This document shows positions 1-9,255 of a DNA stretch of 64,000 nt, piece by piece (within the stretch, counting starts at the first letter, position 1; the number at the start of each line of letters is the position of its first letter). The stretch is from assembly GCF_963678635.1 (NCBI RefSeq), contig NC_087062.1, positions 744,001 to 808,000 of the forward strand, read 5' to 3'. The stretch comes from Symsagittifera roscoffensis. Taxonomy: Eukaryota > Xenacoelomorpha > Acoela > Convolutidae. The notes beneath the pieces were generated by a model, which ran no database searches, was not told the origin of the DNA, and saw nothing but the letters and a program-made list of their open reading frames with translations. The position numbers and the translations under genes were made by a program.

Positions 1-148
1 TTTACCTAGATTTCCAAGTTCTTGTTATCTTGGTCAAGTGAGTGGATTAATCTTTTGTTTATATGTTAAAATTTTTGCTTCATCAGTATATGCATTGTTC
101 GATTGCTAGTTATTCTGACAAAACTTTTCAGCGAAAACAGTTACCATC

Positions 149-619
149 ATGAGTCTAGTTGTTTTGGATATTGAGTGTATTGAAAACAAAATAGTTAAAG
201 AGTTAGGAGTTTATCAAAATGGACAAACTGTGGGATATTCCTTTCTTCCTCCCAAAACATTCAAAGCTACATCTCAGTCTGCTTGGTGTACGAAGCATCT
301 TCATAAAATAAATTGGAACAGTGGCCATGAAAAATATACTGAGCTTGAAAAAATATTGAAAAAACTACAAGCTCCAGAAACGGAGTTTTTTGCAAAAAAT
401 TATGAAAAATGTAAAATTCTGTCAGAAATTTTGGAAACAAAGGTTACAAACTTGGATGACTACGCATGTCCAAAAATTCAGAATTTGATTTTCAAAGATG
501 AAGAATATGATTGGAGGTGTAGCAACTACCCATTTCGTCATGCAAATACTCTTCACTGTGCAGAAAGAAAAGCATTTGCATACGGAACATGGACTCGATG
601 TTTTTTTAATAAATTGTAA
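149..619 (+). CDS. Polinton exonuclease-like protein (DEDD fold suspected)
   Basis: This 156-residue frame opens with VVLDIECIENKI, resembling the first motif (DxE) of DEDD 3'-5' exonucleases. It ends with a His/Cys-rich block, FRHANTLHCAERKAFAYGTW, of a type I recall from small proteins of Polintons and adintoviruses; an aspartate pair (NLDDY) sits between. The exonuclease fold is inferred from motif spacing only, and the full catalytic set cannot be confirmed by eye. It is the first gene seen in the element and lies 80 bases before the membrane-protein relic. The ATG at 149 follows a T-rich stretch ending in TTTTCAG. The frame is intact. Alternatively it could be a structural protein with a dead nuclease fold. 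Confidence 0.6.
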   Translation: MSLVVLDIECIENKIVKELGVYQNGQTVGYSFLPPKTFKATSQSAWCTKHLHKINWNSGHEKYTELEKILKKLQAPETEFFAKNYEKCKILSEILETKVTNLDDYACPKIQNLIFKDEEYDWRCSNYPFRHANTLHCAERKAFAYGTWTRCFFNKL

Positions 620-699
620 ATTACCTTAATAATTTTGTATTATCGTGTTTTTGAAATTTAAATGTTAGTCATTATCAATTTTTTCATTCCAGAGTTGCG

Positions 700-963
700 A
701 TGGCTGATGAATGTGACAAGCAATTAAATTTAGGAAATTTTGTTTTTGATGAGGAGAATCATGAACGAAAATATTGGAAGTTTTTTGGACGTACGTGTAA
801 TAGATCTCTTTAAGTGTTTATGTGCCAATTTTTTGTCATAGTTTTAATACTAGCATGAGCAATCGTTCGAATAATGTTATCCACTACATGTGAAGAAACA
901 ACTGTTTGGGTAGCAATTTTATCAAGTACAGTCGGTTATATTTTACCTTCTCCAAAGCTATGA
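700..963 (+). pseudogene. Polinton small membrane protein, two in-frame stops
   Basis: Reading from the ATG at 700 gives a 37-residue segment (MADECDKQLNLGNFVF...) ending at TAA 811-813. The same frame continues with a hydrophobic run, VFMCQFFVIVLILA, to a second stop, TGA 856-858. It then runs through CEETTVWVAILSSTVGYILP to TGA 961-963. The pattern of acidic head, membrane segment and conserved CEE...GYILPSPKL tail fits a small membrane protein that I recall lying before the ATPase in related elements. All three pieces share one frame, so point changes rather than indels made the stops. The final TGA overlaps the ATPase start as ATGA at 960-963. Function is unknown. Confidence 0.6.
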
Positions 964-1826
964 ATAAAATAATTTCTACCAAAGAACGAGTTTTTATTTC
1001 GCTAGTTGGACCGAAAGGATCTGGAAAATTACATCTTATTTTTGAGTGGTTAAAAATTGGTACATCTCAACAAAAGTTTGACAAAAAATTTTATTTTTAT
1101 CAACATTATCAACCTCTTTATGGACAAATGCAAAGAAAAAACCTTAAGTTTATCCAAAGAGTTGACTTTGAACTGATTGAGAACCTTCCCAATAATGGAA
1201 CAAAATACCTGTTAATATTTGATGACTCTTGTGAAGAAATTTCAAATTCTAAGCAGTTTGTAAAAGTTGCTACTGCTGGAAGACACAGGGGACTGAATAC
1301 AATATATATTAAGCATAACTTGTTTCATCAAAGCAAATTGGGAAGAGATGTTGAGTTACAAAACACACAGATAGTCCTATTCAAGTCACCGAGAGATGTT
1401 TTACAAATCAATACATTAAGTCAACAACTAGGTCTAGGATCACAATTGAAAGAATGGTATCAAGATGCAACATCTACTCCTTATGGTCATTTACTCATTG
1501 ATTTAACTCCAAAAACAGTTGATTCGCTAAGATATTGCACAAACAGTGGTTCAGTTCCATCAAAGTTTTATCTACCAGCAGGAACAGAAACTAAATTTTT
1601 GGACGATGAGCATACAGTACGTCTCTATACTCCCAATATTCCAAACATTTTCCCAAAAACTTCAAAAACAATTCATCCTCCATTGTCCAAAAAGTTTCAT
1701 TCAATTCCTCAGCGAATGTCTAGTAAACTTACTACGAGGCGAGCTAAAGGATCTTCGAAAAGTAGACGTAGTAAAATATCGACGAGAAATATCAGAACTC
1801 ACACGAAGAAGAACTTCACTGCATAA
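960..1826 (+). CDS. Polinton genome-packaging ATPase (FtsK/HerA, A32-like)
   Basis: The protein has 288 residues if started at ATG 960, which overlaps the previous gene's stop (ATGA). Walker A is GPKGSGK and Walker B is YLLIFDDSCEE, followed by ATAGRHRGLNTIYIKHNL, the usual sensor region of packaging ATPases in this family. Such enzymes power DNA entry into capsids. An in-frame ATG at 906 also exists, but the motif-containing part fits the 960 start and the overlap argues for it. The C-terminal 60 residues are basic (SSKSRRSKISTRN). From 1606 the coding DNA is shared with a second frame. No breaks are visible, so the ATPase may be functional even though other genes are not. Confidence 0.85.
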   Translation: MNKIISTKERVFISLVGPKGSGKLHLIFEWLKIGTSQQKFDKKFYFYQHYQPLYGQMQRKNLKFIQRVDFELIENLPNNGTKYLLIFDDSCEEISNSKQFVKVATAGRHRGLNTIYIKHNLFHQSKLGRDVELQNTQIVLFKSPRDVLQINTLSQQLGLGSQLKEWYQDATSTPYGHLLIDLTPKTVDSLRYCTNSGSVPSKFYLPAGTETKFLDDEHTVRLYTPNIPNIFPKTSKTIHPPLSKKFHSIPQRMSSKLTTRRAKGSSKSRRSKISTRNIRTHTKKNFTA

Positions 1827-1908
1827 AAGGAGAACTATTTTGAGCTCGCCAAAAGGCTTACAATTAATATTTGTTTACACTCCTTTTGTCATTAAACGAT
1901 TGACGTAG
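1606..1908 (+). CDS. Small basic conserved Polinton protein overlapping the ATPase 3' end
   Basis: This 100-residue frame starts at ATG 1606 inside the ATPase gene and ends at TAG 1906-1908, one base before the next gene's ATG at 1910. Its C-terminal half contains FLSECLVNLLRGELKDL, then ELTRRRTSLHKRRTILSS and KGLQLIFVYTPFVIKRL. That layout of an amphipathic helix, an Arg-rich segment and a hydrophobic tail is one I recall from a small protein encoded just after the ATPase in Polintons and adintoviruses. The tight junction with the next gene supports a real gene. An earlier in-frame ATG at 1546 exists. Function is not known; nucleic-acid binding or a virion role is inference from the Arg-rich block. 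Confidence 0.55.
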   Translation: MSIQYVSILPIFQTFSQKLQKQFILHCPKSFIQFLSECLVNLLRGELKDLRKVDVVKYRREISELTRRRTSLHKRRTILSSPKGLQLIFVYTPFVIKRLT

Positions 1909-1909
1909 T

Positions 1910-2321
1910 ATGGATCAGTTTGTTCTAATTCCTTACTCAATTTATCAATCACAAAGCACACTTCCAAAAAAACCAAAATTGGAACAAAAGCAAGAAAAAG
2001 AGGAGATTGTACCAAAAAATTTTGATTCTATTTACAGTGCTGTAAATGCAAAGTTGAAAACGAGTAACAATAAGAACCTTATTGATTTAATTTTGAACTC
2101 TCCTAGAATTAGACTAAGTCAGTCAGAAAATATCATATTAGATAATCGAGACACAAAAGAATCAATTGTAGACTTTGTGTGTGCACTAAAACGAAAAAAT
2201 GCCGACTTTCCCCGATATTTACTTTACCATTTTGGAAGCAACTCAAATTCCACCTAAACTTGTTGCCAACAAGAATGCCAAAGCGAAAGACAGAGGAACT
2301 TGGATCCCTTTCAAAATCTGA
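1910..2321 (+). pseudogene. Conserved Polinton protein of unknown function, one frameshift
   Basis: The frame from ATG 1910 gives MDQFVLIPYSIYQ, a Lys/Glu-rich linker, then IDLILNSPRIRLS and ENIILDNRDTKESIVDFV, segments I associate with an uncharacterised protein of this element class. It stops early at 2257. The conserved end of the protein is readable in another frame from about 2214 (DIYFTILEATQIPP... to ...GTWIPFKI) and ends at TGA 2319-2321. The break falls at a run of four C near 2209-2213, where one extra C explains the shift. The tail overlaps the start of the integrase at 2275. Whether the indel is biological or a sequencing error cannot be told here. Confidence 0.65.
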
Positions 2322-3216
2322 AAAGATAAGTCTGAACAGATTGTATTCTAGGGGTAGAGCTGCGTACGGTTCTGTGCGAAACTTGAGTAAAGCAAGCGGA
2401 TTGTCAAAAAACAAAGTAGAACAGTTTTTACAAACCAAGACATCGTATACAAAATTTGGTCCCCCAATCAGACGTTTTCGAAGGCTTCAAGCATTTTCAA
2501 AATATATAAATGAAATTTGGTGTATGGATTTGGCATTTGTGGACAAACTAGCCAGTCAAAACAAGGGAGTCAAATATTTATTGGTTGCTGTTGATGTTTT
2601 TTTCGCTATTTGTTAGAGTTCAAACAAGGAAAACTAAATATGCCAAAGACACTTTGCAAGCTTTCAAAAAAATGCTTTCTCGAAAAAACACTCCTGAAAA
2701 GCTTTGGGTTGATAAAAGAACGGAATATGGAGGAATTTTCAAAAAATTTTGCAAGGAAAAAGCATTGAAGTTTACTCGACCATGAGTGAAACAAAAGCTG
2801 AATTTGCAGAGAGAGCCATTCAATCATTAAAACACATTATTTACCGCTACATAGAAGATCATGGTGAAAAATTCATTAACAAATTGCCGCAATTTGTGTC
2901 TACAATGAATTGTCGCATCAATAGATCTACTGGGAAATCACCTAGAGATATCAAGAATACTGATTTTGTCTCAATTTTGTACAGTAAACCTCTAACAAGG
3001 TATAAGAAACTAAAATTCGAAGTTGGAGACAGAGTGAGAATTTCAAAGAATGATATTCCGTTCCGAAAAGGATATAAACCACAATTTACAGATGAAATTT
3101 TTGAAATTTCGGCAGTCTCTACAAAAAAGCCTCCAACATACATCATCAAAGATCTCGACAAAGAGGAAATTCTTGGAAAATTTTATGAAAAAGAGCTTAG
3201 AAAATGTTCTGATTAA
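2275..3216 (+). pseudogene. Polinton DDE integrase with C-terminal chromodomain-like region, two frameshifts
   Basis: The first part, from ATG 2275, holds a helical N-terminal region and the first catalytic aspartate in EIWCMDLAFVD, then GVKYLLVAVDVF. A run of seven T near 2596-2602 shifts the frame, and the central part (VRVQTRKT..., second aspartate in KLWVDKRTEYGG) is read in frame 2585-2785. Near 2772 the frame shifts back, and the catalytic glutamate lies in SETKAEFAERAIQSLK. The end (VGDRVRISK...YIIKDLDKEEILGKFYEKEL) resembles the chromo/SH3-like tail of Polinton integrases. In family members the residue after the second Asp-Lys is usually glycine; here it is arginine. Integrases of this class insert the element into the host genome. 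The two shifts offset each other. Confidence 0.8.
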
Positions 3217-3258
3217 AGGTAAATCATTTTTAAACTAAATTTTTACCGATCAGTTGTC

Positions 3259-4086
3259 ATGGATTCTTTCACTATTGAGTTGGTTTCCAACGCTTCTTTT
3301 AATTGTTATCCGAATAATAGTCTTAGTTATTTTACAAATTTTCTACCTGAACAAATACATTTGAAAGGAGAATGGGAGGTTGCTATTTCAGAAATCTCAT
3401 ACCCTTCTTTGTACCAAAATGTTACAGAGGGAAAGTTTACATTCGTAGATGGAAGAGAAAGTTCTGAGGAGAAAAGAAAGATTGTACCGATGAACGTTCA
3501 ACCAGGATTGTATCCAAGTATTGTTGATATAGTTGTAGCCATGAACAACAAAATTCGAGAACGTCTAGGAGCTCAAGTTTTTGAATATAACGGAATCTAT
3601 GTATCAGTAGATAAAATTACACAAAAAGTTGCTGATCATTTACCTGAGAGTCAATCAGTGTTTATAATTCAGAGTGCTGATTTGAGCCACATTTTTGGTT
3701 GTGATTTAGAACAAAATCAAACAGGGGTTATAATGAAAGGAAAAGGTCCACATTATCCTCAGTATTCTTACGACATTATAAGAATACATTCCCTAATGAT
3801 ATACAGTGATATTATAGAATATAACATAGTTGGTGATACAAAAACTCCCTTATTGCGTTGTATTCCATTTATCTCCAAAGTGAAGAGTGGAGATATAATT
3901 TCTACAGGACAGTACATGAATTATCAATCTTTTACAAAATTACTGTTTAAAAAGCTGTTGAAAAATTCTTTCCATAGTATCAAGATAGAACTAAGAGATA
4001 GTACAGGCGAAAAAATTCCTTTTGTGTCCGTAGGAATCACTCGAGTTGTTCTTTTGTTCCGCAAAATTTCGAATAATCATTTTTGA
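3259..4086 (+). CDS. Polinton minor capsid (penton-like) protein
   Basis: This is an intact 275-residue frame. The N-terminal block YPNNSLSYFTNFLPEQIHLK followed by GEWEVAISEISYPSLYQNVT is the typical start of Polinton minor capsid proteins, which are predicted to adopt a single jelly-roll and sit at capsid vertices. The rest is rich in beta-prone segments (FVDGRESSEEKRKIVPMNV, GIYVSVDKITQKV) and ends RVVLLFRKI. It lies between the integrase and the basic core-like protein, the expected place in the morphogenesis block. No break is visible. A relic of the same family lies at 57352-57492. Confidence 0.75.
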   Translation: MDSFTIELVSNASFNCYPNNSLSYFTNFLPEQIHLKGEWEVAISEISYPSLYQNVTEGKFTFVDGRESSEEKRKIVPMNVQPGLYPSIVDIVVAMNNKIRERLGAQVFEYNGIYVSVDKITQKVADHLPESQSVFIIQSADLSHIFGCDLEQNQTGVIMKGKGPHYPQYSYDIIRIHSLMIYSDIIEYNIVGDTKTPLLRCIPFISKVKSGDIISTGQYMNYQSFTKLLFKKLLKNSFHSIKIELRDSTGEKIPFVSVGITRVVLLFRKISNNHF

Positions 4087-4103
4087 TTTAACCTTCATAC
4101 GAA

Positions 4104-4478
4104 ATGGTTGCTCAAAATTCAGCTGATTTCGCTATGTTTCGAGGACATGCAAGACAGCGTGGAAGAGACTTTGGAGCTCTTGCACAAACTCTTGGGAGAA
4201 CTGCAATCCCCTTTATTAAAAAATATATAGTCCCAGCTGCGAAAAGAATTGGGGCAGATTTGTTTGAAATCGCTGCTCCAGAGATTGGGGAAGTTGTTAG
4301 TGGACGTAAAAAACTCAAAACATTTGCAAAAGATGTGGGAACAAAAACAGTTCGGAAACAATTGGGAGGTGGAAAAAAGAAATCTAAGCGTAGAACAGCT
4401 AGAACCAGATCCATTTCTCGAAAAAGTAGATCGAAAAACAGTCGCTCTCGCAAAGACATTTTTGACAATATAAAATGA
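4104..4478 (+). CDS. Small basic virion core-like protein (pVI/pX-like)
   Basis: The frame encodes 124 residues. The N-terminal half is an amphipathic, Gly/Ala-rich region (FGALAQTLGRTAIPFIKKYI, then PAAKRIGADLFEIAAP). The C-terminal half is strongly basic and Ser/Arg/Lys-rich (GGGKKKSKRRTARTRSISRK). Polintons and adintoviruses carry proteins of this shape next to the capsid genes, compared in the literature to adenovirus pVI or pX; a role in DNA packing or membrane contact is inference. Its stop (TGA 4476-4478) overlaps the ATG of the major capsid gene at 4475 (ATGA), so the two genes are tightly coupled. Confidence 0.65.
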   Translation: MVAQNSADFAMFRGHARQRGRDFGALAQTLGRTAIPFIKKYIVPAAKRIGADLFEIAAPEIGEVVSGRKKLKTFAKDVGTKTVRKQLGGGKKKSKRRTARTRSISRKSRSKNSRSRKDIFDNIK

Positions 4479-5794
4479 GTGTAAACCAAAGCCATTTTCG
4501 GTACGGGGCTTTTACAAACTCTTCATTGGAGATTCTTGATAAAGTCCCAGTTTTGGAAACAATTATGCGATCTTACACACAAGAAGTATTCCCCAGTACT
4601 TCTCTGGATGAAAGCAGTATTGAGTTTGAATTTGAAACGGATCGTAACCTCTACTTGGATATGCGTGATACCCATCTTAGCTTAAAGCTTCAACTATTTA
4701 AAGGAAGATTGTTTGATGCTTTCAAAAAAGAAAAAGCAGAGCATAAAGCAAAATCGGAGGAAGATTCAGATGAGGAACCACAAACTTACTTAACTTATAT
4801 AAACAATCTACTACATTCTCTATTCTCGAACTGTGAAGTTTATTTTAACAATACAATGGTTTACAATGCCAATGGATTATATCCTCATAAGGCACAGATA
4901 TCGAACGAATTCAACTCGTCAGCAGTGAGTAATAAAGGAATTCTTGCTTGTCATGGATACAGTTTTGAAGAAAATCCTGATGCATTTGATATGTATCCAT
5001 TCACTGATAGAGAAAACTCCTTGGGAACAGGGATGACTTTTTCACTCTATGGGAGGCTCGCCATTGTTTTTTTTTACTTGCGAAAAACTGTTGCTACCAA
5101 ATACCAAAGTTCGAATTAAACTTATTCGAGCTATACCTAATTTTTACATGTTATCTGATAATCCAAATGTCAGTCTGAAAATAGTTGATTGTTCGTTGTT
5201 TACTAGAAAAATTTTATATGCTGAACCTAAACATCAATACTTGCAATGGAATCTGGAAAGAGAACCTGCTCAATACAATTACATGGAAACTATAGCAAGA
5301 ACCTTTATCATTCCATCTCGTCAAAACCAGTTTATTCAAGAAATGTTTTCAATAATGCCCCAATCAGAAGGATAGCTGTTGCAATGAATACAAATTCGGC
5401 TGTTGCGGGATCTTTTTATGAAAATCCTTTCAATTATCAACAGTTTCATTTGAGAGAGCTTAGAATTATTCGGGGTGGAAGAGCAATTATTTCATTAGAT
5501 ACAACTTCTCCTTGTCGACCCTATGTTACAACAATGAAAGCAATGCAGTTTAACGAAGATTTCCCAGCTCTTCCTATGGAAGATTTTCAAAATCACTATA
5601 TTCTAGTTTTTGACCTGACTTCACTACAGGATGCAGCTGAACAGTTGCATTATCCAGAAGTTAGTGGAGAAAGCTCGAGATTAGAAATGTTTTTTCAGTT
5701 TCCCTTGGAGCAAGTAACGGAAGTGATAGTCTTGGGAGAAAGACTATCAAATGTTCAAATTGACAAATTCGGAACAGTCGCTAAAAATGTTTAG
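4475..5794 (+). pseudogene. Polinton double jelly-roll major capsid protein, two frameshifts
   Basis: The product resembles the F54H12.2-type proteins now understood as Polinton major capsid proteins. Landmarks include FTNSSLEILDKVPVLETIM near the start, TYLTYINNLLHSLFSNCEVY, and NANGLYPHKAQISNEFNSS, a hallmark segment. The first frame runs to a stretch of nine T at 5067-5075, after which the second frame continues (TCEKLLLPNTKVRIKLI). Near 5340 one missing A returns the reading to the first frame (NAPIRRIAVAMNTNSAV) up to TAG 5792-5794. Total coding length of about 440 codons is normal for the family. Both breaks sit at or beside homopolymers. The gene starts inside the stop of the previous gene and ends overlapping a tiny membrane peptide. 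Confidence 0.8.
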
Positions 5795-5897
5795 TTTTTT
5801 TGAGTTTTCAGGTTCCTTTAAAAATATTGTAGCTTTTTTGGGACTTTTCATTGTGATTATCTCTGTACTATATATTTTGTTTTTCTTCAGACCTTAA
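5787..5897 (+). CDS. Tiny single-pass membrane peptide overlapping the capsid gene stop
   Basis: ATG 5787 overlaps the end of the capsid gene (ATGTTTAG) and opens a 36-residue frame ending at TAA 5895-5897. After a short polar head (MFSFFEFSGSFKN) there is a strongly hydrophobic stretch, IVAFLGLFIVIISVLYILFF, ending in RP. That is one clear membrane segment. The overlap repeats the ATGA-type coupling seen elsewhere in this element. I do not recognise a named family, and T-rich DNA can give such a frame by chance, so a real gene is plausible rather than certain. A viroporin-like or holin-like role would be speculation. Confidence 0.45.
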   Translation: MFSFFEFSGSFKNIVAFLGLFIVIISVLYILFFFRP

Positions 5898-6687
5898 TCT
5901 CCAGAAAAAGCAGCTAATGAATGCTGTTTAATTGAAAACCAGCGTAAGTAATTTTATGTAAATTTGTAGTTTTTTCATTTGTAAGTGTAAATTATGGCAG
6001 TAAGTTTACTATACGATGCAGTGATTTATATACTTTCTTTGTAATTTAAACTTTTTTCTCAAAAAACTTGACTTTTTTTTTCGATGTCTCTGTAGGTTCA
6101 GAATAGATTCAGATAGGTAGAAAGTAAAAGTATCTAATAAATTTTTATTAGATCAAATTAAACAAATCTTATCGTGTTTTGAATTTTTTCGAAAAAATTT
6201 TTTTGATAAAAATTCCAAGTTTTTGCACAAAATCTCTTACCATTGACTTACCATGCACCAAAAAACTAAATACATAACCTTTATTCTACAATCTACACGT
6301 AATTAACAATTAATTGTTCCCAATTAGGTAACGCGCGCCCAGATTGTTGTGAAAAAACTAGACATTTCCGCACAAAAACCAAAAAAAAAAACGTTTTTCT
6401 TACCATTATCTTACCATCACACAAACCATAAAACCTGACCATCGGTATTCCCTATCTTAATACATTTGTAGACTCTATACCCAATCTTAATAAATAGGTG
6501 GCTGACCGGATACTCTATAGCCTATGTTAATACATGGGGGTCAGCCACCTCCCCCCCCCCACTCTCCCTCACCCTTCTACTACTTTGCTCTCTTAGGACT
6601 TCTCTAATAAAATTTACGAAATAAACCTGAAAAACTGATTATAGTTTTTTTGAATTTTTTATGTAGTTTTCTTTTGTTATGAGAAAT
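5898..6687. other. AT-rich DNA without a recognisable gene
   Basis: This stretch follows the Polinton and should hold its terminal region if the element ends here, but I could not recognise a terminal inverted repeat. It contains A/T homopolymers, three loosely repeated pieces around TCTTAATA(C/A)AT near 6440-6535, and the short inverted repeat listed separately. A C-run sits near 6552-6560. Confidence 0.6.
6496..6550. repeat. 12-bp perfect inverted repeat (hairpin)
   Basis: AGGTGGCTGACC at 6496-6507 is the exact reverse complement of GGTCAGCCACCT at 6539-6550, leaving a 31-base loop. It lies in non-coding DNA between the Polinton and the satellite flank and could form a stable hairpin. No function is evident. 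Confidence 0.7.
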
Positions 6688-7558
6688 TTTATTTATCGTT
6701 CCACAAGCAGAAAAAGTTTTTGGTGTGTGTGTTTTGTGGGTACGGGGGACCAAAAAAAACTCGTCTCGGGTAATTTAAGGCTTATCAAAAAATATGAACT
6801 CTTTTTCGGCTTTTTTGTTTTCCTTTTTTCGGCTGGATAGGTTTAGGAATCTATTTTATCTGCTTAGTTGTTTCATTTGGTTTTCACTTGACAGCAATTT
6901 AAATTGCTTTTTTGTGTGTGCGGCGGTGAGAGGGACTCGGTATTTTTTAAATCTTAAGATTGGTGAATTTTTATTCGGATTAAAGGGTTTCTGCTATGGT
7001 TTTCTAGGCTTTTCTACTTCTTGATATTTTTTTCGACCGATGCAGTTTTCACATTCTGACATGTTTTTGGCATGTTTTTGTTTCAAATTTAGTTTTTTTT
7101 TCTCAAATTTTGATAGATTTCGAATTTCAACAAAATGAAGTTTTTTTTCAACTTTTGAATTAGCGGCTACGGCACAGAAAAATTCGTCAAAAGAGGTTCT
7201 AAACGTGTTCTAGGCGCGCTGGGAAAATGAATACTTTTAATTCTGAACACACAATGAATTGAAAAATAGCGTGATTTTGTCGGAAAATTTTTCATAATTA
7301 CTCGACATAAGAAACACTCTTAAAATTGCAAACCGATGAAAATTACAACTATTTGACGGTCATATCTACTCTAGCAAAAAAATCACATTGAATCTTGATT
7401 CTTTCATGCAGATGGACATGCTAAGCCACAATGGGGTTTATTGAGCTGTCACGGTAGTTGCATGACTAATACCTTCTGTAGAATTGGTGATTTTAGTGTA
7501 TTACATTCCATAGTAACTGTACCGTAAGATCGATAGGTCATTAAGTTCAATAGTACAG
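6688..7558 (+). repeat. Satellite flank, copy 1
   Basis: About 870 bp that recur almost unchanged at 10643-11514, including the blocks around GTTTTTGGTGTGTGTGTTTT and GGGTACGGGGGACC and the stretch ending in AGTACAGCAA. In both places the segment runs directly into the satellite at the same junction. No coding potential is convincing; the frame at 6794-7024 is Phe/Leu-rich and lies in T-rich DNA. Confidence 0.8.
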
Positions 7559-9255
7559 CAAACAAATGGTCGAGCTCAGAGTTTGGAAGAAATCGTCACT
7601 CCTATGACCGAAAATAGAAACACTGCAAAATCGGCGAACAACGCCCCCCCCCCCCCAATGGGAACTAAGGAAGCTAGTGTTGGGAAAATCAGAGGAGCCG
7701 TACTTGAGATGATCTATCCCGTGCACTCAAAAAAGGATCTCTCGGACCCTTGGGGGGGGGGCAAGTGAAAACCGTCCCGGAAGTATACTGGCTCTACAAG
7801 AACTCGGCAACTATCGGCTGTTTTGATCTCAAATTTTAGTTTGATGTAGGCCTAGTTGAGGGAAGCTTAAGTTGAGAACCCCAGAATCCCAAGACCCCTA
7901 CTTCCGGTTTTGTGCCCTAAATGAACAAACCCACCCCTAACTTCGGAAATCATTTCTCGGCCCCCAAAGATTGGAAAAAGCTGAAACTTGAAGGAGCAAA
8001 CAATTGGTCGAGCTCAGAGTTTGGAAGAAATCGTCACTCCTATGCCCGAAATTAGAAACACTACAAAATCAGTGAACAACGCTCCCCCCAATGGGAACTA
8101 AGGAAGCTAGTGTTAGGAAACTCAGAGGAGCGGTACTAGAGATGATTTATCCGGTGCATTCAAAAAAGGATCTCTCGGACCCTTGGGGGGGGGGGGGGGG
8201 GGCAAGTGATAACCGTCCCGGAAGTGTAAATGGCTCTACAACTCGGCAACCATCGGCTGTTTTGATCTCAAATTTTAGTTTGATGTAGGCCTAGTTGAGG
8301 GAAGCTTAAGTTGAGAACCCCAGAATCCCAAGACCCCTACTTCCGGTTTTGTGCCCTAAAAGAATAAACCCACCCCTAACTTCGGAAATAGTTTCTCGGC
8401 CCCCAAAGATTTGAAGGAGCTGAAACTTGGAGAAGCAAAAAAAATGGTCGAGCTCAGAGTTTGGAAGAATTCGTCACTCCTATGCCCGAAAATAGAAACA
8501 ATACAAAAATGGCGAACAACGCCCCCCAATGGGAACTAAGGAAGCTAGTGTTAGGAAACTCAGAGGAGCGGTACTTGAGATGATTTATTCCGTGCATGAA
8601 AAAAAGGACCTCTCGGACCCTTGGGGGGAGGCAAGTGATAACCGTCCCGGAAGTGTAAATGGCTCTACAGGAACTCGGCAACTATCGGCTGTTTCGATCT
8701 CAAATTTTAGTTTGATGTAGGCCTAGTTGAGGGAAGCTTAAGTTGAGAACCCCAGAATCCCAAGACCCCTACTTCCGGTTTTGTGCCCTAAAAGAATAAA
8801 CCCACCCCTAACTTCGGAAATAGTTTCTCGGCCCCCAAAGATTTGAAGGAGCTGAAACTTGGAGAAGCAAAAAAATGGTCGAGCTCAGAGTTTGGAAGAA
8901 TTCGTCAATCCTATGCACGAAAATAGAAACAATACAAAATCGGCGAACAACGCCCCCCCCCAATGGGAACTAAGGAAGCTAGTGTTAAGAAACTCAGAGG
9001 AGCGATACTAGAGATAATTTATCCCGTGCATTAGAAAAAGGACCTCGGACACTTGGGGGGGGGGCAAGTGATAACCGTCCCGAAAGTTTAAATGGCTCTA
9101 CAAGAACTCGGCAACTATCGGCTGTTTTGATCTCAAAAACCCCAGAATCGCAAGACCCCTACTTCCGGTTTTGTGCCCTAAATGAACAAACCCACCCCTA
9201 ACTTCGGAAATAGTTTCTCGGCCCCCAAAGACTACAAGGAGCTGAAACTTGGAGG
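7559..9255 (+). repeat. Satellite array 1, about four ~436-bp monomers
   Basis: Four tandem copies of a ~436-bp unit; landmark blocks such as AACAAACCCACCCCTAACTT recur at about 7924, 8362 and 8797. The last copy has a ~50-bp internal deletion, so the next landmark is near 9183, and it ends abruptly at GAAACTTGGAG|GTATG. Each unit contains a C-tract, then about 95 bp later a G-tract, both of variable length. Short frames inside the units are interrupted whenever tract length changes, which argues against coding. Confidence 0.9.

Larger units (their letters stand above)
1..5900 (+). mobile_element. Polinton/Maverick DNA transposon, right-hand part, decaying
   Basis: Closely spaced same-strand genes match the morphogenesis and integration modules of Polintons (Mavericks, related to adintoviruses): exonuclease-like protein, small membrane protein, packaging ATPase, integrase, minor capsid, basic core-like protein and major capsid. 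Neighbours overlap or lie a few tens of bases apart, as is usual for these compact elements. Protein-primed DNA polymerase B and the adenovirus-type protease were not found; polymerase may lie left of base 1. I could not identify the right terminal inverted repeat, so the right limit is placed at the last coding frame. Three genes carry one-base frameshifts and one carries two in-frame stops, so this copy is probably not autonomous unless some breaks are assembly errors. Confidence 0.85.

Noticed and set aside
2133-2438. Reverse-strand frames across the Polinton and the large retrotransposon frames
   Set aside because: They are shadows of well-supported genes on the plus strand and carry no motifs of their own.
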